A stretch of DNA of 64,000 nucleotides from Saxibacter everestensis (GCF_025787225.1 NZ_CP090958.1:3210550-3274549); one strand, 5' to 3'; shown: positions 53,535 to 62,620, counted from the stretch's first letter. Numbers and translations: made by a program. Notes: generated by a model from the letters alone, not told the origin.

Positions 53535-55175
53535 GTGCCCCAACAGAGCACAACCGCCAGCAAGATCATCGTCAATGCGAAGGTCCGCACCCTCGATCCA
53601 CGCAATCCGGTTGCGAGCTCGCTCGCGATCAGCGGCGACACCATAATCGCCGTCGGAAATGAGCGCGACGTCGCGGAGTATCGTGGTGCCGGCACGGAGC
53701 TGATCGATGTCGGCGGGCACGCAGTGACACCTGGGCTTATCGACGGTCATATCCACCCGTTCATGGGGGCGAAATCCACTGAAGGCATCGACTTCGCCGG
53801 CGTGACCACGATGGAGGCATTCCTCGCCCTGCTGCGCGCGGAGGCCGACCGGATCCTCACGCAGGAGCCCGGCGCCTGGCTGCGCGGCTGGAATCTCGAC
53901 TATGACGTCTTCGGCCGCCAGCCCATTACGGCAGCACTGATTGAGGATGCCGTCCGGGGCTCGCCGACCTTCATCTTCGTTTTCGACATGCACACCGCAC
54001 TGGCCACGCCTGCAGCGATGCGCGCGGCCGGCATAACCGGATCCGTTACGTTCGGCGACGCCTCGCAGATCGTGGTGGACCAGGACGGCGTTCCGACCGG
54101 CGAGCTGCGGGAAGCCTCGGCGTACGACGCTGTGCTCGCAGGTGCGCCGGCGATGTCCCGTGCCGAAGTCGTCCGCCGCAGCCAGGACGTGCTGCGTCGG
54201 CTCAACGCCTCGGGGATCACCGGCGGTGCTGTGATGGACGGCGCCGGCTCCAGCTTGGATATGCTCGATGAGCTGGCCGCCACCGGCGACGGCCTGCCGG
54301 TCCGCCTGGTCCACGCACTAGGTCATGCACCGGAGCGCGATGCGGCCGGCATCGCGGAGTTCATCTCGATGCGGGACCGCCGCGGCGAGCGCTGGCGTGG
54401 CGGCCTGATCAAGATGTTCGCCGACGGGGTGATTGATTCCGGCACCGGTTGGCTCTACGAACCCGACGCCCTCGGCGGCGGCCTGGATTCGTTCTGGCCG
54501 AACCCGGCCGACTACGCAGACGTGGTTCGGCAATACAGTGAGGCCGGCTTCCAGATCGCCACCCACGCCATCGGCGACCGGGCGATCGGCGCCGCGATCG
54601 ATGCCTATGTTGCCGCCGGTGTCACCTCGCGCGGCGGAGCGCCACATCGGATCGAGCACCTCGAGTGCCTGGCAGACAAAGACCTGGCCCGGCTGGCCGA
54701 GCACGGGATCACCGCTTCGATGCAGCCTTTGCACCTGCAGTGGCGCAAGGCAGACGGGTCCGATGCCTGGGCAGCCCGGATGGGTCCCGAGCGGACCAGC
54801 CGCGCCTGGCGCACCCGTGACGTTCACGACGCCGGGGTGCCACTGGCGCTAGGCTCCGACTGGCCGGTGGCCCAGCTGGACGCCCGGCTCGGGATGGCGT
54901 GGGCACGGCTGCGCCGGACACCAGGAAACCCTGATGCACCGGTCTTCGAGCCAGTTCAGGTACTGAACCCGCTGGAAGCCCTGGCCGGATTTACCACCGG
55001 CTCGGCTCGGGCGCAGGGTGACCAGGACACGCTTGGCCGGATAGCGGTCGGCTACAAGGCCGACCTCGCCGTCTGGGCAGAGGATCCGGTGCTGGTGGGT
55101 TCGGATGCCCTCGTCGACCTGCCGGTCAGCCTCACACTGGTCGGCGGCGCTGTCACCTACCGGGCCGAGGAATAG
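53535..55175 (+). CDS. Amidohydrolase, YtcJ-like (amidohydrolase family 3)
   Basis: A 546-residue metal-dependent hydrolase of the YtcJ/LAF3-like group. Features are a N-terminal beta-sandwich, then HAVTPGLIDGHIHPFMGAKS (H-x-H metal motif), GLIKMFADGVIDSGTGWLYE, FQIATHAIGDRAIGAAIDAY and PHRIEHLECL histidines, and PLALGSDWPVAQLDARLGMA with the final metal aspartate. The C-terminus DLAVWAEDPVLV is typical. GTG start with AAGGAG 8 nt upstream. It follows the APC permease, suggesting import then hydrolysis of an amide or formamide-like compound. The actual substrate is unknown. Confidence 0.87.
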   Translation: MPQQSTTASKIIVNAKVRTLDPRNPVASSLAISGDTIIAVGNERDVAEYRGAGTELIDVGGHAVTPGLIDGHIHPFMGAKSTEGIDFAGVTTMEAFLALLRAEADRILTQEPGAWLRGWNLDYDVFGRQPITAALIEDAVRGSPTFIFVFDMHTALATPAAMRAAGITGSVTFGDASQIVVDQDGVPTGELREASAYDAVLAGAPAMSRAEVVRRSQDVLRRLNASGITGGAVMDGAGSSLDMLDELAATGDGLPVRLVHALGHAPERDAAGIAEFISMRDRRGERWRGGLIKMFADGVIDSGTGWLYEPDALGGGLDSFWPNPADYADVVRQYSEAGFQIATHAIGDRAIGAAIDAYVAAGVTSRGGAPHRIEHLECLADKDLARLAEHGITASMQPLHLQWRKADGSDAWAARMGPERTSRAWRTRDVHDAGVPLALGSDWPVAQLDARLGMAWARLRRTPGNPDAPVFEPVQVLNPLEALAGFTTGSARAQGDQDTLGRIAVGYKADLAVWAEDPVLVGSDALVDLPVSLTLVGGAVTYRAEE

Positions 55176-55236
55176 GTCGGACCGTCGGATTGGCGCGTGA
55201 CCTCCGGCGTCACGCGCCTGTCCAGGTGCCGACTGG

Positions 55237-55295
55237 CTCCAAATCGGTAACTTATCCTCCTCCAGATCGGTAGTTCAAGCTGCTCCAAATCGGTA
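55237..55295. repeat. Three 13-bp direct repeats with exact 23-bp period
   Basis: CTCCAAATCGGTA at 55237-55249, CTCCAGATCGGTA at 55260-55272 and CTCCAAATCGGTA at 55283-55295. The starts are 23 nt apart each time and spacers differ in sequence. They lie in the 186-bp gap between the convergent amidohydrolase and PuuB-like genes; no gene fits in the gap. Confidence 0.8.
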
Positions 55296-55361
55296 AAGCT
55301 GCTACGCCGACGGAAAGGTTGGGCTTTCGAAATCAAGGCGAGCTTGAGTGCCCCAGGCTTC

Positions 55362-56741
55362 TCAGCGGCCGGCCAGCTTGTTCGCCACCGTGCCAACGAT
55401 CGAGGTTTCCGGGCCACCGCGCCGGCGTTCGATCCGGTCAGCGACCCGGTACATCCCGTACATCGCATTGGACCCGATCCATCGGACCGGCTCGGGCTCC
55501 CACTTTCCTGGCAGCGGACGCACCCATGACGATCGGGTCAGCTCGGTATCGCGATCGAGCAGCAGATCGGTCACTGAGCGGCCGGCAACATATGCCGACG
55601 TGACGCCCTGGCCCGCGTATCCGCCCACCCTGGTGAGCTTTTGCACCCGCTGCACGTCAAGGAATGGGGACCAGTCCCGGGTCACGCCGAGCACGCCGCA
55701 CCAAGAGTGTTCGAACTCCAGGGCCACCTGGGGGAAGAGGCCGCGCAGGGTGCTGGTGAGCTGACGCTGGGTCCTGCGATCCAGCCGGCCGTTCTCGTCC
55801 AGCCGGGAGCCAAACCGGTAGGGCATACCGCGACCGCCTAGCGCGATCCGCCCGTCGGCGGTACGTTGCGAGTAAAAGTACATGTGCTGAGCGCCGCTCA
55901 TACACTCCGAGTTCTCCCAGCCGATCTTCGACCACTCCTCGTCGCTCAGCGGCGCGGTCACCACCATCGACGAGATCATCGGAAGCAGGTCCCGCTTCAT
56001 ACCCGGCAGCTGCGAGGTGTAGCCCTCGGTGGCAAGCACGACCATTTCTCCCGACGCCGAGCCACGGGAAGTCGTCGCGGTACCGTCGTGCAGCGATTCA
56101 ACCCGGGAGTTCTCGTAGATCGTCACGCCAAGATCCGTGCACAGCTTCGCCAGTCCGTAGGCCAATTTCGCCGGATTCATTCGCACCGAGTAGGGGCTGT
56201 AGATGGCGCCAACCGCGCCTGGGACGTTGATCCGGTCCCTGGTCTCCTTCCCGCCGAGCAGGCGAATGTCGTCATCGACAAGGCCCCAGGAATAGTCATC
56301 CTCGACGTGATGTCGCAGCCGGGCCAGTTCGCTTTCGGTCCGGGCGATCTGCATCCAACCGCTACGGGCTGCGCCGATGTCGATGCCGTTGGTCTCGAAG
56401 AGGTCCGCGATCTCGAACACGGCCTTGTGGCAGTACTTCTCCATCTCGAGCACGGCCTCACGACCGCGGGCGCTCTTCACCAGGTTCTTGCGCAGTCCCA
56501 CTGTTTTGCCGGTGATCCAGCCGCCATTCCGGCCCGACGCCCCGTAACCCACCCGGTCCTGCTCCAGGATGACGATCCGCGCGCCAGGCGATTCCCTGGC
56601 CAGCCAGTACGCGGTCCAGAGGCCGGTATACCCGGCACCCACGATGACGTAATCCGCATGGACGTCATCCTCCAGCCGCGGTCGGGGCGTTCCCTTGTCG
56701 ACAGTGCTATCGAGCCAGAACGATCCAAATCCATTACGCAT
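55362..56741 (-). CDS. FAD-dependent amine oxidase, gamma-glutamylputrescine oxidase (PuuB)-like
   Basis: A 459-residue DAO-family flavoprotein. FAD motif: ADYVIVGAGYTGLWTAYWLA, with IVILEQDRVGYGASGRNGGW after it (second conserved DAO block). SGAQHMYFYSQRTADGRIAL and VTRDWSPFLDV mid-C-terminal, then GYAGQGVTSAYVAGRSVTDL as the C-terminal FAD-contact region. The closest functional model is PuuB, which oxidises gamma-glutamylputrescine. The gene starts 6 nt after the Pot-like ATPase stop and is last in that operon, linking uptake and oxidation of an amine. No PuuA or PuuC/D is nearby, so the free amine or another substrate is possible. Confidence 0.85.
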   Translation of the reverse strand: MRNGFGSFWLDSTVDKGTPRPRLEDDVHADYVIVGAGYTGLWTAYWLARESPGARIVILEQDRVGYGASGRNGGWITGKTVGLRKNLVKSARGREAVLEMEKYCHKAVFEIADLFETNGIDIGAARSGWMQIARTESELARLRHHVEDDYSWGLVDDDIRLLGGKETRDRINVPGAVGAIYSPYSVRMNPAKLAYGLAKLCTDLGVTIYENSRVESLHDGTATTSRGSASGEMVVLATEGYTSQLPGMKRDLLPMISSMVVTAPLSDEEWSKIGWENSECMSGAQHMYFYSQRTADGRIALGGRGMPYRFGSRLDENGRLDRRTQRQLTSTLRGLFPQVALEFEHSWCGVLGVTRDWSPFLDVQRVQKLTRVGGYAGQGVTSAYVAGRSVTDLLLDRDTELTRSSWVRPLPGKWEPEPVRWIGSNAMYGMYRVADRIERRRGGPETSIVGTVANKLAGR

Positions 56742-56747
56742 ATCGAT

Positions 56748-57917
56748 TCACTCTCCGGGTTGCTGGCTTGATTCGGGCGTATCCGGAAGCAGGATCGCGT
56801 CCGTCACCGCCCAGGTGAGCGAGACATTGCGGCCTGCGGCATCCCCTGTTGGGTCATCGTTGGCGATACGAACGATTCCGCCGCCCGCGTCGCCGACAGT
56901 GACGGCGTATCGGCTGGTATGCCCGAGGTAGGTCGAGCTTTCAACTCGTGCCGGCACTCGAGCGTGACCGGACGGGACGCCGTCCGCGCCGCCGTCCGCG
57001 TCGGCCATACCGATCTTTTCCGGCCGGACCATCAGCCGGACCCGTCCATCGAGGGCGCGCGGGTTCTCGACCGGGATCTGGAAGGCAGCCGTCCGGAACA
57101 CGGTGCTTCCGCCGCCATCCCGGGCCACCTCCCCTTCGAGCAGCAAGGACTCACCGAGGAATTTCGCCACGAACAGGTTGTCCGGATGCGCGTAGAGCTC
57201 TGCCGGTGTTCCGGTCTGCTCGGTCCGGCCCTCGTTGAACACCACAATCCGGTCGGAGAGTGCTAGCGCCTCGTCCTGATCGTGCGTGACGTAGACGACA
57301 GTGGTGCCGAGATCCTGATGAATCGAGCGGATCTCGTGCTGCAGCCGCTCCCGGAGCCCCTTGTCCAGGGCGCTGAGCGGCTCGTCCATCAACAGCAACG
57401 GCGGCTGGTAGGCGATGGCGCGGGCAAGGGCCACCCGCTGCCGTTGGCCGCCGGAGAGCTGGGCCGGCATCCGCTTGCGAAACTCTTCGAGGTTCACCTT
57501 GTCGAGCACCTCGGTCACCCGGCGCTGGCGCTCCGCCCGGCCAACCTTGCGCTGCTTCAGCGGATAGCCGATGTTGTCCTCGACGGACATATGCGGGAAC
57601 AGCGCGTAGCCCTGAAAGACCATGCCGATATTTCGGCGACTGATCGGCAGCGTGACCAGCGACCGATCGTCCAACCGGATATCGCCGGCACTCGGCGTCT
57701 CGAACCCGGCAATCATGTTGAGGCTCGTGGTCTTTCCCGAGCCGCTCGGACCGAGGAACGTGACGAACTCCCCCGGCCGGACATCTATCGAAACGCCCTT
57801 CACCGCGGCGAAGGTGCCGAAGTTCTTGCTGACATTGTCCAGTGTCAGCGCCGCGCCCTGGCTCGCCGACGGGGCGGCACCAGTCGCTAGGGCCTCGTCC
57901 TTGATCGCCTCAGACAT
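56748..57917 (-). CDS. Polyamine-type ABC transporter ATPase, PotA-like
   Basis: A 389-residue ABC ATPase with C-terminal TOBE domain. Walker A GPSGSGKTTSLNMIAG, Q-loop VFQGYALFPHMSVEDNIGYP, signature LSGGQRQRVALARAIA, Walker B LLLMDEPLSALD, H-loop VVYVTHDQDEAL. The final ~120 residues carry LMVRPEKIGM, typical of PotA/FbpC-type regulatory TOBE parts. ATG at 57917 preceded by GGAG; an in-frame start to 57953 is less likely. It overlaps the permease gene by 8 nt. Confidence 0.93.
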   Translation of the reverse strand: MSEAIKDEALATGAAPSASQGAALTLDNVSKNFGTFAAVKGVSIDVRPGEFVTFLGPSGSGKTTSLNMIAGFETPSAGDIRLDDRSLVTLPISRRNIGMVFQGYALFPHMSVEDNIGYPLKQRKVGRAERQRRVTEVLDKVNLEEFRKRMPAQLSGGQRQRVALARAIAYQPPLLLMDEPLSALDKGLRERLQHEIRSIHQDLGTTVVYVTHDQDEALALSDRIVVFNEGRTEQTGTPAELYAHPDNLFVAKFLGESLLLEGEVARDGGGSTVFRTAAFQIPVENPRALDGRVRLMVRPEKIGMADADGGADGVPSGHARVPARVESSTYLGHTSRYAVTVGDAGGGIVRIANDDPTGDAAGRNVSLTWAVTDAILLPDTPESSQQPGE

Positions 57918-58698
57918 TCGTTTTGCTCCGTTTCGCGCGTGCGAGCACACCAACAGCCGCGGCCGCCGTGGTGATCAGCATGATGATGGTGGCAGCAGCG
58001 GCAATGGTCGGGTCGACCTCGCGCTGCAGGCTGGTGAACATTCGGACCGGAAGTGTCTGCAGGTAGGGATTCGAGATGAACAGCGAGACGATCACCTCAT
58101 CGAACGAGGTGATGAACGCGAACAGGAAACCGGCTGTGACACCGGGAGCGATCACCGGAAGGGTAACGGACAGGAATGCCTTCAGCTTGCCGGCCCCGCA
58201 GACCCAGGCGGCCCGTTCCAGCTGCTCGTCGTAGCTGGCCAGAACCGAGGTCACCGGAACAACCACGAACGGAATCGCCAATACAGTGTGCGCCAGCAGG
58301 AAACCCGGCAGCGTTCCGACCAGGTGCAGCCGCAGGAAGATCGCATACACGCCGACGGCGAAGATCACTCCAGGCACGAGCATCGGCAGCAACAGCAGGT
58401 TGTTGCTCGCGGCCTTCCTGAAACCGGCGATCTTCATCAGGCCGTAGGCAGCCGCGGTGCCGATGACTGTCGCAATCACGGCGACCATCAGGCCGATCTG
58501 CAGCGAGTTGAGCAGGCCTCCGATCCACTGCGGACTGGCGAAGAAGTTCTCGTACCAGCGCAGCGAGAGGCCGGTCGGCGGGAAGGCCAGCGACTGCTGC
58601 GAAGTGAAACTCAGCGGGATCACCACCAGGGTGGGCGCGACGAGCCACAACGCGATCAGTCCGCAGACCAGCAGAAGGACAACTCTGGAGAGTCTCAT
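57910..58698 (-). CDS. Polyamine-type ABC transporter permease, PotC-like
   Basis: A 262-residue permease with six membrane segments. It opens VVLLLVCGLIALWLVAPTLV, has WYENFFASPQWIGGLLNSLQ after the periplasmic segment (typical of PotC), and the EAA-type loop LERAAWVCGAGKLKAFLSVT. ATGA overlap with the PotB-like gene. It forms the channel with PotB. Confidence 0.92.
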   Translation of the reverse strand: MRLSRVVLLLVCGLIALWLVAPTLVVIPLSFTSQQSLAFPPTGLSLRWYENFFASPQWIGGLLNSLQIGLMVAVIATVIGTAAAYGLMKIAGFRKAASNNLLLLPMLVPGVIFAVGVYAIFLRLHLVGTLPGFLLAHTVLAIPFVVVPVTSVLASYDEQLERAAWVCGAGKLKAFLSVTLPVIAPGVTAGFLFAFITSFDEVIVSLFISNPYLQTLPVRMFTSLQREVDPTIAAAATIIMLITTAAAAVGVLARAKRSKTNV

Positions 58699-59609
58699 AG
58701 CCCGGTCCCTCCCAGCTTGCCGATCTGGACGCCAAACACTCTGCCAAGGAGTGCCACCAGAGCCAACAGCACGCCGACTATCATCAGCAGGGCAACTGCC
58801 ATCGCACCGCCATGTCCCCAGTTCAGCAACTCGAGAACCTGCGCGTAGATGGCGTTGGGCAACAGCTGCTCCCTAGGCGAGCCGAGCAGCGCCGGCGTGA
58901 TGTAGAAGCCAAGCGACAGGATGAAGACCATCAGGCACCCGGCGAACACTCCTGGCAGTGACAAGGGAAAGTAGACCGTCCGAAACGCCTTCTGCGGGGA
59001 TGCACCCATCACCTGTGCCGCCAGCGGCAGCCGATGATCGATCGACTGCATGACGGCGACCATCGGCAACACCATGAATGGCATCAGGACCTGGCACATC
59101 CCGATCAGCGTCGCCGTCGTGGTGCCCAGGAGGCTGACTCCCGGCGCGCCCATCCCACGAAGAATGGCATTCAGCACCCCGTTGTTCTGCAGGATGATCA
59201 CCCAGGCGAAGGCGCGAACCATCAGGCTGGTCCAGAACGGCAGCAGTACTAGGGCCATCATAATCCCGCGGAGAACCGGGCCCGAGGTACTCATCAGATA
59301 GGCGTAGGGATAGCCGACGACCGCGGTGATCAGGGTGGCGCCGATGGCCACCACGATCGTCCGCCCGAGCACCTGCAGGTTTGTGGAACTCGTCAGGAGC
59401 CACGCGTAGTTCTGCAACCCGATCGTTGGGTCCGACACACTTTGCCACACGATGTAGAGCACCGGGATGACGAACACCAGAACAACAACGATGACGGCCG
59501 GGACCACCAACCTGAATCCGTTCCGGGCCGACGCCTCGGGCACCGGCCTACGGGCCGCGGCGCCATCAGACGGTGGCGCCTTGTCGGTCGCCGTCAGGGT
59601 CACCGCCAT
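58695..59609 (-). CDS. Polyamine-type ABC transporter permease, PotB-like
   Basis: A 304-residue permease. A 30-residue polar N-terminus precedes VVPAVIVVVLVFVIPVLYIV. TRTIVVAIGATLITAVVGYP-type segment, MVRAFAWVIILQNNGVLNAI, and the EAA-type loop AAQVMGASPQKAFRTVYFPL are all as in PotB. It shares one nucleotide with the binding-protein stop (TGATG). Confidence 0.92.
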   Translation of the reverse strand: MAVTLTATDKAPPSDGAAARRPVPEASARNGFRLVVPAVIVVVLVFVIPVLYIVWQSVSDPTIGLQNYAWLLTSSTNLQVLGRTIVVAIGATLITAVVGYPYAYLMSTSGPVLRGIMMALVLLPFWTSLMVRAFAWVIILQNNGVLNAILRGMGAPGVSLLGTTTATLIGMCQVLMPFMVLPMVAVMQSIDHRLPLAAQVMGASPQKAFRTVYFPLSLPGVFAGCLMVFILSLGFYITPALLGSPREQLLPNAIYAQVLELLNWGHGGAMAVALLMIVGVLLALVALLGRVFGVQIGKLGGTGL

Positions 59610-60721
59610 CAGCTCAGCCAGTCCGACCAGGCCTTGCCCAGCTCATCGAGATTCTTGCCCCAGTACTCGGAGTTCTGCGGGATCGAGACCTTGGCTACAG
59701 CCTCGGATGACACGTTGAACTCTTCGGCTTCCTTGGGAATGACCGGCTTCGAATCGACATTGACCGGCGAGTAGCTGGTCAGCTCGGCCATCTTCTTTTG
59801 CTGATCGGCGCCCAACGCATAGTTGATGAACGCGTGAGCGGCGACCTTGTTCTTCGAGCCCTTCACAATGGAGAAGCTGTCGGAGGCGATAAATGCCTTG
59901 TCCCAGACCGGCTTGAAGTTCGCGCCGCTTTGATTGGCTTCGTAGATGCGCCCACTCCAGCCGAAGACCATATCGGCTTCACCGGATTGCGCCATCTGGG
60001 TCTGTTCCGCTCCCGAGCTCCAGTACTTCAGCGAATCCTGGATGTCTGTCCACTTCTTCAGCGCCCGGTCGGTGTCGATCGGATACAGGTCGTCCGTGGC
60101 GACTCCGTCGGCCAAAAGCGCGGCCTCATAAGTGCCGGCGGTCGGCACCGGCCTGCCATCTACGGCACGGGTGCCGGGGAACTTCTTGGTGTCGAAGAAG
60201 TCGGCCCAGTTCTTCGGTGGGTTATCACCGTACTTATCGGCGTTATAGAAGAAGGTGTAGCCGTAGCTCAGCGAAGGTACATAGCACTTCGATTTCGGCG
60301 TCGATTCCGGCAGCTTCGACGTGTCGATCAGGTTCCAGTCGAGCGGCTCGAACAGTTCGTCGCAGTGCGCCGTGTTCATGGTGGGACTTGCGTTGACGAC
60401 GTCCCAGGAGACGTTACCGGCATCGACCTGGGCCTTGATTTTTGCAACGTCGGTCGGCCCGTCGAACAGAACCTCGGCCCCGCTCTTTTCAGCGAACGGC
60501 GTGCCGAATGCCTCTTCCTGGCCCTTCTGAAACTCCCCGCCCCATGAGGTGAATGTCATGGTTGTGCCATCGAGCGCGCCCTCTTCAACCGTGCCGACCG
60601 GCGCCTTCTCGAAGGCTTTCTGATCGACGGTCTGATTTCCCGCGCCGCCCTGCATACAGGCAGACGTTAGGAAAACTACTGATGCGATGACGGCAACGAC
60701 TCCGGATTTGCTGGTTCTCAC
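59609..60721 (-). CDS. Polyamine-type ABC transporter substrate-binding lipoprotein, PotD-like
   Basis: A 370-residue PotD/PotF-type binding protein. The signal peptide ends in the lipobox LTSAC (cysteine near residue 22). The mature part has TMTFTSWGGEFQKGQEEAFG, VDAGNVSWDVVNASP, YGYTFFYNADKYGDNPPKNW and MVFGWSGRIYEANQSGANFK, standard family blocks. I use the GTG at 60721 that overlaps the XRE stop as GTGA; the open frame to 60769 would lack a signal start. The ligand is likely a polyamine or related amine. Confidence 0.9.
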   Translation of the reverse strand: MRTSKSGVVAVIASVVFLTSACMQGGAGNQTVDQKAFEKAPVGTVEEGALDGTTMTFTSWGGEFQKGQEEAFGTPFAEKSGAEVLFDGPTDVAKIKAQVDAGNVSWDVVNASPTMNTAHCDELFEPLDWNLIDTSKLPESTPKSKCYVPSLSYGYTFFYNADKYGDNPPKNWADFFDTKKFPGTRAVDGRPVPTAGTYEAALLADGVATDDLYPIDTDRALKKWTDIQDSLKYWSSGAEQTQMAQSGEADMVFGWSGRIYEANQSGANFKPVWDKAFIASDSFSIVKGSKNKVAAHAFINYALGADQQKKMAELTSYSPVNVDSKPVIPKEAEEFNVSSEAVAKVSIPQNSEYWGKNLDELGKAWSDWLS

Positions 60722-61311
60722 GATGGTGCCCCGTTCCGACCACTGAGGTCTAGTTCCTGCGTAATCCAATAGAACTCTGCACTTGCTGAACCCTGATTGC
60801 TTATCCTGTGTGACACCGTCGACTGAAAGTCGACCGAATCGCCGCGGTTAAGTAGCTGGAGCTCCCCGTCCAGCTCGACGCCGACGACGCCGTTGATGCA
60901 GATCACCAGCTCGGACTTTCCGAGATGCGAATACGCCTCGCCGGTCGATCCGCCAACGTTGAACTCGATGCAGCAGACGTCGACGCCGGCCATCCCCGGT
61001 CTGGAGATCACATACTTCGATCCAGCCTGCTTCAGGTCGATCCGCCGGCGGTCACGGCGACGGATCAGATTCGGCAGGACCTGCTCAGACCTGAACAAAT
61101 CGCCGAAGGTGATTCCCAGCGCGGTGCAGATCCGGCTCAGCGAACTCATGCTCGCGTCCGACTGACCACGCTCGAACTGGCTGATGAATGAAGGGCTCAA
61201 TCCGGCTTTGAGCGCGAGCTCCGACTGGGTCAGGCCGCGGTTCAACCGGGTAGAACGTAACCGGCGACTGATATCAGTCATCGGGTTTGATTCTGACGAA
61301 TCCGGCAGCAT
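60718..61311 (-). CDS. XRE-cupin transcriptional regulator (PuuR/SutR-like)
   Basis: A 197-residue regulator with N-terminal HTH_XRE (about residues 18-70: LRSTRLNRGLTQSELALKAG, LSPSFISQFERGQSDASMSS) and C-terminal cupin (about 115-190: EAYSHLGKSELVICINGVVG, GDSVDFQSTVSHRISNQGSA). PuuR, the E. coli putrescine repressor, has the same layout. The ATG at 61311 has GGAGGG 7 nt upstream. The gene is first in the Pot-like operon and overlaps the binding-protein gene. Inverted TGTAAGT/ACTTACA arms (61359-61365, 61399-61405) upstream could be its operator. Confidence 0.88.
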   Translation of the reverse strand: MLPDSSESNPMTDISRRLRSTRLNRGLTQSELALKAGLSPSFISQFERGQSDASMSSLSRICTALGITFGDLFRSEQVLPNLIRRRDRRRIDLKQAGSKYVISRPGMAGVDVCCIEFNVGGSTGEAYSHLGKSELVICINGVVGVELDGELQLLNRGDSVDFQSTVSHRISNQGSASAEFYWITQELDLSGRNGAPS

Positions 61312-61358
61312 TGCCACACCCTCCGCATGAAGTTGCCTCAGCGTAGACCCGAAGCGGG

Positions 61359-61405
61359 TGTAAGTTCTATCAAAATTGAGAAATAGATTCGCAGTGTGAC
61401 TTACA
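61359..61405. promoter_or_regulatory. Inverted TGTAAGT/ACTTACA arms upstream of the XRE-cupin operon
   Basis: Seven-bp perfect arms at 61359-61365 and 61399-61405, 40 bp centre to centre, enclose an AT-rich segment with TCTAT/ATAGA arms. A minus-strand -10-like GATAGAAC lies here. A candidate looped operator for the XRE-cupin regulator. Nothing else is seen in 61312-61586. Confidence 0.4.
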
Positions 61406-61586
61406 GGCTGGCTCCTTCTAACCCAGAAATTTCAGCGGCACTGCATACGCATCGCCGTACTGCCGCTGGATTGCGGGTGCGGACGGCGTCAGCGTGGCGT
61501 CAGCGAAGTCCGGGCAGGAACACGAGTGTCTCCGCTCGCGTTCCTGCACGGCGCTCAGGTTTTGCGTCGATGGTTCAATCGAGGCT

Positions 61587-62513
61587 TCAGAGGTACGTCG
61601 ATTCTCGCGCCTTGATCAGCGCCACGACGACATCGTTCGTCGGCGTGGGAACGCCGAGCCGCTCGCCGAAGGTGCTGATCGAGCCGTTGATCGCATCCAC
61701 CTCGGACCGACGGCGCAGCGAAGCGTCGATCAGCATCGAAGGCCGGGCATCCGGGATCTTGCCGCCAAGCGTACGCACGTGCCGAATCGGATCGCCGACA
61801 TCGAGCGTTACCTCCGCGGCACTCGCCACCGCCACTGCCTCGGCGGAGCAGGCGGAAGCAACGCGCCAGGCATCGGGATCGGCTATCACCTGGCCGATCG
61901 TCATCCCGGTCAGGCAGCAGGTGCCGGAGAAGGCGACATTCATAATCAGCTTCTCCCAGACCATCTGGGCCGTGTCGTCGAACAGCCTGGTGGTGAACCC
62001 GGCCGATTCCCACACCTGCGCACCTGCGGCGAGGTCTTCGCGGGGCAATTCCCGGTAGCTGCCGAACCGGATCATTTCCATCCCGTTGTGATGCGCTACG
62101 CCTGGTTCGGGCACCGACGCTCCGAAGCCGCCGACCACGCCAATCGCTAGCCGATCTGAACCGATAATCGCGGCCACCCGGTCGGCGGACCCGAGCCCGT
62201 TCTGGATGGTTTGCACGACCGTGCCGGGGCCAATCAGGCCACGCGCCGAGGCAGCAGCCGCCTCGACATCGAAGGACTTAGTGGCGATGACGACCAGATC
62301 CGATCTACCGATCCCTTCGGTGCTTGCCGACATGGATGCGAGCCGCACAGTGCGATCGCCGCTGATGCCATGCACCCGCAGGCCATTGGCATTCACCGCG
62401 TTAATGTGGTCTTCCCAGAGCGTGACGCCGTGCACCTCATGGCCGGCGTACTGCATAAGGCCCGCGTAAACGGAACCCATCGCTCCGGCACCGATAATCG
62501 TCACCTTTGCCAC
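61587..62513 (-). CDS. Ketopantoate reductase family protein (PanE/ApbA)
   Basis: A 308-residue 2-dehydropantoate 2-reductase family protein. The NADP motif is KVTIIGAGAMGSVYAGLMQY. VVQTIQNGLGSADRVAAIIG, VGGFGASVPEPGVAHHNGME and VWEKLIMNVAFSGTCCLTGM (catalytic-lysine region) are standard. PSMLIDASLRRRSEVDAING is near the C-terminus. GTG start with AAGGATGACCA upstream. It follows a GntR gene by 107 nt and is not near panB/C, so a role with another 2-keto acid is possible. Confidence 0.88.
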   Translation of the reverse strand: MAKVTIIGAGAMGSVYAGLMQYAGHEVHGVTLWEDHINAVNANGLRVHGISGDRTVRLASMSASTEGIGRSDLVVIATKSFDVEAAAASARGLIGPGTVVQTIQNGLGSADRVAAIIGSDRLAIGVVGGFGASVPEPGVAHHNGMEMIRFGSYRELPREDLAAGAQVWESAGFTTRLFDDTAQMVWEKLIMNVAFSGTCCLTGMTIGQVIADPDAWRVASACSAEAVAVASAAEVTLDVGDPIRHVRTLGGKIPDARPSMLIDASLRRRSEVDAINGSISTFGERLGVPTPTNDVVVALIKARESTYL

Positions 62514-62575
62514 TGGTCATCCTTCCCTAGTCCGAGCCTCAGGTCCCTGACGCGGGCGCCCGGCCTCTGGATTGC

Positions 62576-62617
62576 GTCTGGCGCGGATCGCGAGACGTCT
62601 GGCGCGGCTCGCGAGAC
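62576..62617. repeat. 21-bp tandem duplication with hairpin potential
   Basis: Two adjacent 21-nt units (62576-62596, 62597-62617) differ at one base. Each can fold as GTCT/AGAC plus CGCG/CGCG with a 2-nt bulge. It lies between the GntR stop and the ketopantoate-reductase-family start. Confidence 0.75.
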
Positions 62618-62620
62618 CCG

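Noticed and set aside
55237-55295. Short CRISPR array
   Set aside because: Repeats are only 13 bp with 10-bp spacers, too short for CRISPR, and no cas gene is near.
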